Part shown: positions 14,035 to 20,220 of the stretch, piece by piece | Layout: the number at the start of each line of letters is the position of its first letter | Position numbering within the stretch: the first letter of the stretch is position 1 | Assembly (NCBI GenBank): GCA_964443025.1 | Contig: CAYUEL010000021.1 | Coordinates: 1-20,432, forward strand | Reading direction: 5' to 3' | Source of the DNA: JAJFKJ01 sp964443025 | GTDB taxonomy: Bacteria > Pseudomonadota > Gammaproteobacteria > JABCZS01 | DNA: 20,432 nucleotides | The notes under the pieces: generated by a model | Told to the model about the DNA's origin: nothing | Database searches by the model: none | What the model saw: only the letters and a program-made list of their open reading frames with translations | Program-made: the position numbers and the translations under genes

Positions 14035-14715
14035 ATGAGTAAAGACAAAGGCAGATTACCCCCTGTTGATATATTCCCGGAAGACTTAACCTTACTCCCG
14101 GAAGATAAGGCTACATCTGACAAAAAAGGCCCTAGACAAGAGAATAAGCTGGGTGTTCCTGCGAATTCCCCTACTCTAACCGTAGGAAACGATTTACAAC
14201 TCTGGGTTAAAAACGAACTCATCAAACAATTAGACAATCCCGATTATTGCAAGGAATTAACGGGTAAAGTCCCCGGCCTGAAAGGCATTAAACCTCGCCC
14301 TAACTTTCGTCTCGATGATAAAGACCCTAAAGAAAATCCACGCGATGTTTATGTATTTGAATTTGAAGATGCTAACAACGTTTACATGAATAAAAAAGAC
14401 GGCAGCTTGTGGTGCGCCGTAGATCCTAATAATGAACCTGCCATGAATCAAGCCGTTGATCGCATGCTAGGAATTGCTAACAAAATGGGCATGAACAACG
14501 GGACACTTTGCTTACCCAGTTGCATTAGTGAAGGCATGCGTGAGCGTTTAACTGAGCGCGTGAAAGCAACAGCAGAACGTTTAGGCATGAATGTCAATGT
14601 CATCTTTGGTGACCCACGTATTCCACCTGCACCACGTCCTTATCAGGGTCCGCCTACGCCACCTATCGGGCCGCGACCGGGGCCAGCCCTCGTTCCGCCT
14701 GGCGCGGCTCGATAA
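14035..14715 (+). CDS. Unrecognised 226-aa protein with proline-rich tail
   Basis: The family is unknown to me. Residues 1-50 are charged and probably disordered. Residues 55-190 look folded, with YVFEFEDANNVYMNKKDGSL and an alpha/beta stretch that ends VKATAERLGMNVNVIFGDP. The last 35 residues are almost all Pro, Gly and Arg (IPPAPRPYQGPPTPPIGPRP), which could bind SH3- or WW-like domains. The block at about 140-190 loosely recalls the LPD7-type domain of Legionella and conjugative proteins (small alpha/beta unit with a Gly...Arg...Gly-Met/Leu pattern); I hold this weakly. An in-frame stop at 14020-14022 forces the ATG at 14035, whose AAGGA is only two bases away. The 3' end overlaps the convergent 572-aa gene by 53 bases. 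Confidence 0.68.
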   Translation: MSKDKGRLPPVDIFPEDLTLLPEDKATSDKKGPRQENKLGVPANSPTLTVGNDLQLWVKNELIKQLDNPDYCKELTGKVPGLKGIKPRPNFRLDDKDPKENPRDVYVFEFEDANNVYMNKKDGSLWCAVDPNNEPAMNQAVDRMLGIANKMGMNNGTLCLPSCISEGMRERLTERVKATAERLGMNVNVIFGDPRIPPAPRPYQGPPTPPIGPRPGPALVPPGAAR

Positions 14716-16381
14716 TACCCCAGGTATGTTTCATCCCTTGCCACTGACTAAAGCGCAATGGTTTTTCTGTAGATCCCGTTGGCAACTCAGAACATAATTT
14801 TTCTTGCGCTTTTTTGCTTTCAATAAACTCATCGCAATGCGGACCATCTAATGTTTTGTGTCCGTTAAATATTGAGTAGCCAATAATAGCGCCGGGAATT
14901 AACAAGGCTAATGTAATACCAATTGCTAAAACAAATGTAGGCATATCCCAAAGCAACATCTCAAACTCTTTAGGTAGCGATAATTGTTGGTAGGTGAATT
15001 TACCAGGGAGAAACCCGGTCATTTCTTCGCCTGTAACACTTGCTGTGATTAAATCTGAACAAAAATATAACGATACAACGGTACCCGTAGCGGCCATTAC
15101 GCCTTCTGTTCCTGTTCCCATGTTTTTAATTAATTTTTGGTTAAATGTGCGATTGTCTTCAAGTTTAATCTTAGCTGTTTGATAATAATATTCGTGCAAT
15201 TTGGCTTTAAATAACTCGTCAGCATGAGAGAAATAAAAGAAACATCCCATCCCTATACTGGCCAGTAAGAATACAATACCTGCAAAAGGTATCATAACGG
15301 CATTTTCAATACCGGCAAGATTAATTACCACCTCCATTATAAACACGGAGACTTCGCCACCAATAGCTGCGCCACCGAATAACATGCCTTTCGATTGCCA
15401 ATCGGTCGTGGCTTGTGCTTTTTTGTATGCGTTATGAAAATGATTAATATTTTCATTAAGTATTGCATTACCTTGTATGTTATTGATGAGACGTTGATAA
15501 TCTGTTACGTTTTCTTTAGGATTATAATAAAGGGTATATAAGGCTTGATAGAAACTAAATTTATTGAGGGTTAAGAATTTATCCTTGTTGTTCTTTTCAT
15601 TTAATTTGTTAAACAATTTAATTAAATAATCAAAATTATTTTTATTGACGTTTAATAATTTTTTTACTGCATCTTTTTTGGCTTCTTCATTTTCTTTATA
15701 ATTCAACGTGTGGAGGATGTCATACAAATTATCTACTGAGAGATCCTTTGTTTTATCCGAGGCGCTGGAATTTGAATCATTATCACTTTCATTACCGATC
15801 TCAACCGATTGAGAAATTTCAGAACAAATACCTTTAAGAAGTTTTTTTCTGTTCTCTTCTTCGCTTTCCTCTTCTTTTTCGTTAATGGCTTTATTGATCG
15901 CAGCAATAATTCGGCGCTTGGCTAAATACCCTTGCCAAAAATTGACCCAACCTGTTCTGACAAAATAGGATTCAGGTGCATAAACATGCGTAGGATAAAT
16001 TAAATCGTTAGCAAGTTTAGATTCGGTTAACCATTGTGCAGCGTGTGTATTTAATTGGTATTGCTCGTTTAATCCATATTCCGCAATCATCGCAATGATA
16101 ATACGAGAAAAAATATACTGATGTTCAGGATAGTATTGTGCGTCGATTAAATTGCCAGTGTATGTTTTCTCGTGTTTAGATTTCTCGAGTTCAGATAAAG
16201 TGTTAGCAAGAGACTGAAGCGATGATTCAAGCTTCTCATCGCTGTTTGTGCCATTTTTTAAAAAAGCTGTAAAATTTTCGAGGACTTCAGGTGTGCCAAG
16301 ATTTTGTGGTATTTTAAGCTCGTTAGGAAGCCCATCGTTTATATGTTGTATTAATTCGCTTATTTCTTTTTTCATGCCCAT
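14663..16381 (-). CDS. Unrecognised, probably iron-regulated 572-aa membrane protein
   Basis: No family is recognised. Residues 1 to about 325 are soluble and helical, with a Glu/Lys-rich segment (about 165-180), a Ser/Asn/Asp-rich linker and a long Lys/Asn-rich helical block. Hydrophobic segments lie near 331-351, 357-385, 420-450 and 478-505. The tail is cytosol-type and ends in EPRQAERGLAPVAAR. There is no signal peptide. ATG at 16379-16381 follows an AGAGAG site; a second ATG lies six bases inside. The promoter -10 sits within a strong Fur box, so expression should rise under iron limitation. The coding sequence is markedly A+T-rich except for the last 50 bases, which are G+C-rich and overlap the convergent gene. 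The same soluble-N/membrane-C plan is seen in the 608- and 539-aa proteins. Confidence 0.75.
   Translation of the reverse strand: MGMKKEISELIQHINDGLPNELKIPQNLGTPEVLENFTAFLKNGTNSDEKLESSLQSLANTLSELEKSKHEKTYTGNLIDAQYYPEHQYIFSRIIIAMIAEYGLNEQYQLNTHAAQWLTESKLANDLIYPTHVYAPESYFVRTGWVNFWQGYLAKRRIIAAINKAINEKEEESEEENRKKLLKGICSEISQSVEIGNESDNDSNSSASDKTKDLSVDNLYDILHTLNYKENEEAKKDAVKKLLNVNKNNFDYLIKLFNKLNEKNNKDKFLTLNKFSFYQALYTLYYNPKENVTDYQRLINNIQGNAILNENINHFHNAYKKAQATTDWQSKGMLFGGAAIGGEVSVFIMEVVINLAGIENAVMIPFAGIVFLLASIGMGCFFYFSHADELFKAKLHEYYYQTAKIKLEDNRTFNQKLIKNMGTGTEGVMAATGTVVSLYFCSDLITASVTGEEMTGFLPGKFTYQQLSLPKEFEMLLWDMPTFVLAIGITLALLIPGAIIGYSIFNGHKTLDGPHCDEFIESKKAQEKLCSELPTGSTEKPLRFSQWQGMKHTWGIIEPRQAERGLAPVAAR
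14668..14710. repeat. GC-rich imperfect palindrome in the overlapping 3' ends of two convergent genes
   Basis: Arms 14668-14680 and 14698-14710 pair at 10 of 13 positions plus one G-U, around a loop of 17 bases. It lies inside the 53-base overlap and codes for both C-termini. No T-run follows on either side, so it is not a standard intrinsic terminator. Confidence 0.5.
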
Positions 16382-16413
16382 GTATAACTCTCTACACCTA
16401 ATCTTGGGTCAGA

Positions 16414-16432
16414 GTAAATGATAATCATTCTC
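16414..16432. promoter_or_regulatory. Fur box
   Basis: By hand count 16 of 19 positions match the Fur consensus GATAATGATAATCATTATC, with an unbroken 13-base core AATGATAATCATT. A further AATGATAAT (16433-16441) follows, giving overlapping Fur half-sites. It covers the -10 of the minus-strand promoter of the 572-aa gene and is about 33 bases before its ATG. Confidence 0.85.
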
Positions 16433-16446
16433 AATGATAATTGCAA
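16418..16446 (-). promoter_or_regulatory. Fur-overlapped promoter of the 572-aa membrane protein
   Basis: On the minus strand TTGCAA (16441-16446), a 17-base spacer and TATCAT (16418-16423) form a good sigma70 promoter. The predicted start is about 16411, with a leader of about 30 bases. The -10 and most of the spacer lie within the Fur site, the usual layout of an iron-repressed promoter. Confidence 0.7.
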
Positions 16447-16472
16447 CCCCTAATTAAAAGCCCTGGCTTTGT

Positions 16473-16497
16473 CCCCCTTTCCCGCTTGCGGGAGGGG
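16473..16497. repeat. REP-like GC-rich hairpin element
   Basis: CCCGC-TT-GCGGG is flanked by a C-run/T and AGGGG, forming a compact hairpin followed by CTGAGGCGAGGG. This unit (CTCCCGCTTGCGGGAG with a GAGGCGAGGG tail) is a familiar dispersed intergenic repeat in many proteobacteria. It sits between the Fur-controlled promoter and the hydroquinone reductase promoter and may insulate them. Confidence 0.6.
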
Positions 16498-16515
16498 CTG
16501 AGGCGAGGGTATCTG

Positions 16516-16524
16516 TGCTAAAAT
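16516..16524 (+). promoter_or_regulatory. Extended -10 promoter for the hydroquinone reductase
   Basis: TGC-TAAAAT lies 29 bases before the ATG at 16554. The region of the -35 is the GC-rich hairpin repeat and holds no good hexamer, as expected for an extended -10 promoter. Confidence 0.5.
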
Positions 16525-16553
16525 AAGGTTTACATTCCAAGCAAGGAACGCGC

Positions 16554-17480
16554 ATGGGCTTACTGATTGACGGTGTTTGGCACGATGAATGGCATAATAC
16601 CCTGGAAAACAAGGGAAAATTCGAGCGCGAAGCATCCAAGTTTAACAACTGGGTTACAAAAGAAGGTGAATTCAAAGCCGAACCCGGGCGCTACCATCTG
16701 TATGTCTCACTCGCCTGCCCTTGGGCCCATCGAACGATTATCTTTCGTAAACTTAAGAAGCTTGAAAATATTATTTCCATGTCAATTGTTAACCCGCTCA
16801 TGCTTGAACATGGTTGGACTTTTAAACCCGCGGATGGGGTTATTCCCGACACCGTGAATCAATGTGATTATTTGTATCAAGTGTATCTTAAAGCAAACCC
16901 GCATTATTCAGGCCGCGTCACCGTGCCTGTTCTTTGGGATAAGAAAACCAATACCATTGTTAACAATGAATCTGCGGACATTATTCGCATGTTAAATACA
17001 GAATTTAATGAATGGGGTGATGCTTCGCTTGATCTTTACCCCGCCGTATTACGCAGCGATATCGATGTTGTGAATGCTTTTGTATATGACAAAATTAATA
17101 ATGGTGTTTATAAAGCAGGTTTTGCAACGCAACAAGAACATTACGAACATGCAGTAAAAGCGTTGTTTTCTGCGTTAGACAGCCTTGATAAAATATTATT
17201 CCGTCATATGTATTTAGTGGATAATTATTTAACCGAAGCAGATTGGCGTCTATTTACCACATTGATTCGCTTTGATGCCGTTTATTTTTCTCATTTCAAA
17301 TGTAATTTACAACAATTGCATGAGTATCATTCGCTGCATGATTACGTTAAGCGTTTGTATAAACATCCTGGAATTAGTGAAACGGTCAACTTTAATCACA
17401 TTAAACAGCATTATTATGTTAGCCAAAAAACGATTAACCCCAATGCCATCGTACCCCTAGGACCACTTGAGTATTTTTAG
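16554..17480 (+). CDS. yqjG: Glutathionyl-hydroquinone reductase (Xi-class glutathione transferase)
   Basis: This 308-residue cytosolic enzyme reduces glutathionyl-hydroquinones to free hydroquinones with release of glutathione disulfide. The Xi-class marks are clear: the N-terminal thioredoxin fold with catalytic Cys55 in SLACPWAHRT, VTVPVLWDKKTNTIVNNESADIIRML in the glutathione site, NNGVYKAGFAT carrying the conserved Tyr, and LTEADWRLFTTLIRFDAVY in the helical domain. Length matches E. coli YqjG and fungal/bacterial ECM4-like enzymes. AAGGA (16543-16547) is well placed. It converges on vapC with 43 bases between. Protection against quinone stress is the family role. Confidence 0.93.
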   Translation: MGLLIDGVWHDEWHNTLENKGKFEREASKFNNWVTKEGEFKAEPGRYHLYVSLACPWAHRTIIFRKLKKLENIISMSIVNPLMLEHGWTFKPADGVIPDTVNQCDYLYQVYLKANPHYSGRVTVPVLWDKKTNTIVNNESADIIRMLNTEFNEWGDASLDLYPAVLRSDIDVVNAFVYDKINNGVYKAGFATQQEHYEHAVKALFSALDSLDKILFRHMYLVDNYLTEADWRLFTTLIRFDAVYFSHFKCNLQQLHEYHSLHDYVKRLYKHPGISETVNFNHIKQHYYVSQKTINPNAIVPLGPLEYF

Positions 17481-17523
17481 GAATAACTTTATTTAATAGT
17501 TTCCCCAAACTTCTTTGACGTCA

Positions 17524-17940
17524 CTAAGTAAAAACTTCAACCTTAACTTCTTTAGCAATAGTTATTAATTGTTTATCAAGTGTTGCCAGGGGTGCTCCTA
17601 AGCGTATTGCTAAATCTAAATAGGATGCATCATAACTTGATATTTTATACTCGCGCGAAAGGGTTAGGATGTTTGTAAATGCATAAGAACCTGTGCCTAT
17701 GTCAGTTTGAATGGGCAATTTACTGATTCGATCAAGAAAATAAAAAATGCCTGCTGCTGATATACGATTATGCTTTTCACCTAGCGCTAAAATATTACTT
17801 ACTTCGAGTGACCATATAGATGGTACATGTGCATAAGATCCGCTCACCAGCTTTTCTAATACCTTATCTGCTAGTTTAGAATTTTCATCAGCAAAACACC
17901 ATGCCATGGTAATTGAGCAATCCACTACTAACTCTTTCAC
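17524..17940 (-). CDS. vapC: VapC-type PIN-domain ribonuclease toxin
   Basis: This 138-residue PIN-domain protein has the four acidic metal-site residues in order: Asp7 (VVDCSITMAW), Glu46 (SLEVSN), Asp104 (SSYDASYLDLA) and Asp122 (ATLDKQL). VapC toxins cleave tRNA or rRNA and are neutralised by the partner antitoxin. It starts with GTG at 17938-17940 and overlaps the antitoxin stop by four bases (GTGA). All catalytic residues are present, so it should be functional. It converges with the hydroquinone reductase gene. Confidence 0.9.
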   Translation of the reverse strand: MKELVVDCSITMAWCFADENSKLADKVLEKLVSGSYAHVPSIWSLEVSNILALGEKHNRISAAGIFYFLDRISKLPIQTDIGTGSYAFTNILTLSREYKISSYDASYLDLAIRLGAPLATLDKQLITIAKEVKVEVFT

Positions 17941-18179
17941 TTACGCCCCTCATTCTTTAATTCTTCTAACGTAATGTTAGGTCCGAGTGTAAACTGTTTT
18001 CGTGCAGCTTTCAATTCAGCTGCAATAGCTTCTAGTTCACTATCACGCACTTTTGATACAGGTGTTAAATAGGCAATAGGTTCCCCATGCTTTGTAATAA
18101 TAACCGTTTCACCTTGCGATACCAAAAGCAATAATTTAGCTAGGTGTGTTTTAGCCTCATAAACTCCAATTTCACGCAT
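17937..18179 (-). CDS. Phd/YefM-family antitoxin of the VapC toxin
   Basis: This 80-residue protein has the Phd/YefM N-terminal DNA-binding fold, with MREIGVYEAKTHLAKLLLLV, GETVIITKHGEPIAYLTP and a charged C-terminal helix expected to wrap the toxin (AELKAARKQF...). It precedes and overlaps the toxin gene. AGGAGA lies just before its ATG at 18177-18179. A palindromic operator over the -10 box indicates autorepression by the toxin-antitoxin complex. Confidence 0.9.
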   Translation of the reverse strand: MREIGVYEAKTHLAKLLLLVSQGETVIITKHGEPIAYLTPVSKVRDSELEAIAAELKAARKQFTLGPNITLEELKNEGRK

Positions 18180-18186
18180 AATTTCT

Positions 18187-18212
18187 CCTATAATTCTAGT
18201 CTAAATTATAGG
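18187..18212. promoter_or_regulatory. Palindromic operator of the toxin-antitoxin operon
   Basis: CCTATAATT (18187-18195) and AATTATAGG (18204-18212) are perfect inverted copies separated by 8 bases. The spacer contains the predicted -10 hexamer, and the left arm abuts the antitoxin ribosome site. This is the expected binding site of a dimeric Phd-type antitoxin. Confidence 0.7.
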
Positions 18213-18226
18213 TCTGTTTTTGTCAA
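18198..18226 (-). promoter_or_regulatory. Promoter of the toxin-antitoxin operon
   Basis: A consensus TTGACA (18221-18226, minus strand) is followed after exactly 17 bases by TAGACT (18198-18203). The predicted start is about 18191. The -10 lies within the operator palindrome. Confidence 0.65.
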
Positions 18227-18231
18227 GCTAA

Positions 18232-18756
18232 TTAATGCGATGTTTGGCGAGCGATATATTCTTGTTTGGCTTCTTGAAACACTTGATGTACTTCGCGTAG
18301 GCAATCGATCACGAACATTCTCTCGCCTATTACATTTACATACCAACGGGTCGAAACGAGCAATAAATGCGTTCTCGCCTGACTTTCTTCAGTTGGATTC
18401 TGGATAAGCTCAGGTTCCAAACGAATGGCTTGCTGGAAGTGTTTAAATAAAGCTTCATGAAGGCATATGAGTAAAGCCTCATGATAGCAATGCTCAAAAT
18501 TGAGAAGCTTGAGAGTGCGGTTTAATGTCGTGCCAAGTTTCTTAGGAAGGTCACTCTGAGATATCGCTTGGTAAAATAAGAGCGACGCGTCGCTACGTAC
18601 TAAAGGTGGTAATAGATGCCCAAATCTAAGTGTATGGCTTGCAATAGAAGGCACAAGCACGGTATCAATTAAGATAGCCTGCACTACGGAAGGATCAAAC
18701 GAGCTAAGTTTTTCAGGCTCGTTGATACCCTGACTCAGGTAATGATTGATATCCAT
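18232..18756 (-). CDS. Unrecognised 174-aa soluble protein
   Basis: The family is not recognised. It is predicted almost wholly alpha-helical and soluble, Leu/His-rich in the middle (NFEHCYHEALLICLHEALFKHFQQAI), and has no signal peptide or enzyme motif. Residues 20-60 contain a hydrophobic helix (VVQAILIDTVLVPSIASHTL). The ATG at 18754-18756 has a weak ribosome site (TAGATA). A separate promoter (TTGCCT-N18-TATACT) lies upstream, inside the end of the neighbouring gene. The stop is only 6 bases before the -35 of the toxin-antitoxin promoter. Confidence 0.6.
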   Translation of the reverse strand: MDINHYLSQGINEPEKLSSFDPSVVQAILIDTVLVPSIASHTLRFGHLLPPLVRSDASLLFYQAISQSDLPKKLGTTLNRTLKLLNFEHCYHEALLICLHEALFKHFQQAIRLEPELIQNPTEESQARTHLLLVSTRWYVNVIGERMFVIDCLREVHQVFQEAKQEYIARQTSH

Positions 18757-18786
18757 ATTTATATCTAGCTAACTCACAATATGATA

Positions 18787-18816
18787 AGTATAGTAAGCAA
18801 GATACTAAATAGGCAA
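18787..18816 (-). promoter_or_regulatory. Candidate promoter of the 174-aa gene
   Basis: On the minus strand the -35 is TTGCCT (its last six bases lie at 18811-18816) and TATACT (18787-18792) follows after about 18 bases. The -35 lies within the 3' end of the upstream gene. The leader is about 25 bases. Confidence 0.45.
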
Positions 18817-19191
18817 GCGTAATTGGCAAGAAATTTTCTTAAGTTCAAATCTTAACTTACTGATTTCTATAGTTATTGTTGAACCCAACAACTTCTTCTC
18901 TTCGACTTTAATATGCTGAGTCAGGCACTTTAAATCGTTTTTAAGCTTAGATTTTGATTTAGAATTATCTTTTATCGTATTGATTTTATTAGATAATTCT
19001 AGCTGTATCTTGCGAAGTGCCAGAATCCCATCAATCTGTGACTGGTGCTCATTTAATAGCCCCTGAAGGGTTTTATTGAGGCTAGCAGCCTTATGGGCAA
19101 GCACCTGCTGCGCTAATCCCTTGTGTTGGTAGCTTGCAGGCACCAATTTATATGAAAACCAGCTTACATGGGGTAAGTGAATTTCAGACAT
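18805..19191 (-). CDS. Unrecognised 128-aa coiled-coil protein
   Basis: The N-terminal 30 residues (MSEIHLPHVSWFSYKLVPAS) look like a short ordered motif. Residues 30-120 are a long charged helix pattern rich in Lys, Leu, Ser and Gln (for example DNSKSKSKLKNDLKCL), a likely coiled coil. I prefer ATG 19191 because AGAGG lies seven bases before it; a TTG at 19197 in the same frame is too close to that site. A promoter (TTGACC-N17-TAATAT) lies about 75 bases upstream, so it is separate from dps. No function can be assigned. Confidence 0.58.
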   Translation of the reverse strand: MSEIHLPHVSWFSYKLVPASYQHKGLAQQVLAHKAASLNKTLQGLLNEHQSQIDGILALRKIQLELSNKINTIKDNSKSKSKLKNDLKCLTQHIKVEEKKLLGSTITIEISKLRFELKKISCQLRLPI

Positions 19192-19262
19192 AATCAAACC
19201 TCTGTTAATAAAACTCTGTAACCCATTGTTTTTTAGGAATAAAAGTGCTGGGTCTTGGTTCC

Positions 19263-19291
19263 ATATTAACGGATTCTGGCGCGCAGGTCAA
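19263..19291 (-). promoter_or_regulatory. Promoter of the 128-aa coiled-coil gene
   Basis: TTGACC (19286-19291, minus strand), a 17-base spacer and TAATAT (19263-19268). The predicted start is at about 19256 with a leader of about 65 bases. It lies in the 135-base gap after dps, in which I see no other gene. Confidence 0.5.
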
Positions 19292-19326
19292 TGGAATATT
19301 GTCTAATTTTTGTACTGTAATCCACC

Positions 19327-19794
19327 CTATTCTAGAACAGCCCGCAACATCCAGGCGGTTTTTTCATGAAAGGTCATGCGCTCTGTAAAAAGATCTGCGC
19401 TGACTTCATCTCCTGCTTCATCAACAATATCAAAACTATCGCGCATAAAACGCACAACCATTTCATGATCTTCTAACAATTGTGCAATCATACCTTCAGC
19501 AGAAGGAACACCTGTATCTTCAGTGATATGTCCCAATTCAGCAAATGCAGTGTAACTGGCAGGCGCAAATTCACCGACCGCACGAATACGTTCAGCAATT
19601 TCATCCACTGCTTCGCTTAATGCTTTGTATTGCGATTCAAATAATGCATGTAATTGTGGGAACATTGGACCCGTGACATTCCAATGGTAATTTTGTGTCT
19701 TCAAATAAAGCGTGTATGTGTCGGCCAATAAAACTTTCAATACATTAGCCACATCTTCGCATTCAGTGGTTGTCATACCCATGTTTATCGTCAT
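19327..19794 (-). CDS. dps: Dps-family ferritin-like DNA-protection protein
   Basis: This 155-residue Dps/Dpr-type mini-ferritin forms a 12-subunit shell that oxidises and stores Fe(II) using peroxide. The inter-subunit ferroxidase ligands are all in register with E. coli Dps: His37 (NYHWNVTGP), His49 (LHALFE), Glu53, Asp64 and Glu68 (DEIAERI). The N-terminal tail is short and not Lys-rich, so strong DNA binding is not evident. The ATG at 19792-19794 has GGGGGA upstream. It begins 15 bases after the exbD stop, so it is likely in one operon with exbB and exbD, an unusual partner for dps. Confidence 0.94.
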   Translation of the reverse strand: MTINMGMTTTECEDVANVLKVLLADTYTLYLKTQNYHWNVTGPMFPQLHALFESQYKALSEAVDEIAERIRAVGEFAPASYTAFAELGHITEDTGVPSAEGMIAQLLEDHEMVVRFMRDSFDIVDEAGDEVSADLFTERMTFHEKTAWMLRAVLE

Positions 19795-19809
19795 TGCCTT
19801 TCCCCCTGA

Positions 19810-20220
19810 TTAATTGGTTAAATCACCGCGAATTTGAACTTGTTGGTACCCTACTCCCGCTGCCACATCCAATACGCGCACAACCATTTGATGGGGTGCT
19901 TGTGCATCAGCGCTGACAATGATTTTGCTTTGAGGATTGTACTTAGGATGCGACATAATCGCCTCTTTCAATGTTAGGGCGGATGTGTTTAATAGGATTT
20001 GATCTTCCAGTGCAATTTGCCCTTGGCGGTTCACAAAAACTTGAATAGCCTGGGCGTCACTTGTTTGTTGAGTTGACATCGTAGGAAGCTCAATTTGCAA
20101 TTGTGTGTCTTGATTAAATGTCGTAGTGACCATAAAAAAGATCAGCAACAAAAAAACGACATCGATAAGAGGAGTTAAATTGAGTTGGATGGGTTCACGC
20201 GCATGCTTGGCAAACTTCAT
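19810..20220 (-). CDS. exbD: ExbD/TolR family biopolymer transport protein
   Basis: This 136-residue protein has one N-terminal membrane helix containing the proton-path Asp20 (LNLTPLIDVVFLLLIFFMV), followed by a periplasmic domain ending in VLDVAAGVGYQQVQIRGDL. With ExbB it uses the proton gradient to drive TonB-type or Tol-type outer-membrane work. The sequence alone does not separate ExbD from TolR; absence of tolA downstream favours ExbD. GGAGG precedes the ATG, which overlaps the exbB stop (ATGA). Confidence 0.92.
   Translation of the reverse strand: MKFAKHAREPIQLNLTPLIDVVFLLLIFFMVTTTFNQDTQLQIELPTMSTQQTSDAQAIQVFVNRQGQIALEDQILLNTSALTLKEAIMSHPKYNPQSKIIVSADAQAPHQMVVRVLDVAAGVGYQQVQIRGDLTN

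Noticed and set aside
14668..14710. Bidirectional intrinsic terminator
   Set aside because: The palindrome is imperfect and no T-run follows it on either strand.
14591..14797. Plus-strand 68-codon frame spanning the convergent overlap
   Set aside because: It is out of frame with the 226-aa gene, has no ribosome site and is explained by the two real genes.
17481..17523. Terminator between the hydroquinone reductase and vapC
   Set aside because: The 43 bases are A+T-rich but show no stable stem.
18144..18407. Plus-strand 87-codon frame across the toxin-antitoxin promoter
   Set aside because: It is antisense to the antitoxin, its promoter/operator and the 174-aa gene; no start signals.
19198..19326. 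Small RNA or gene in the gap after dps
   Set aside because: Only a promoter for the downstream gene is evident; no frame with start signals and no strong hairpin.
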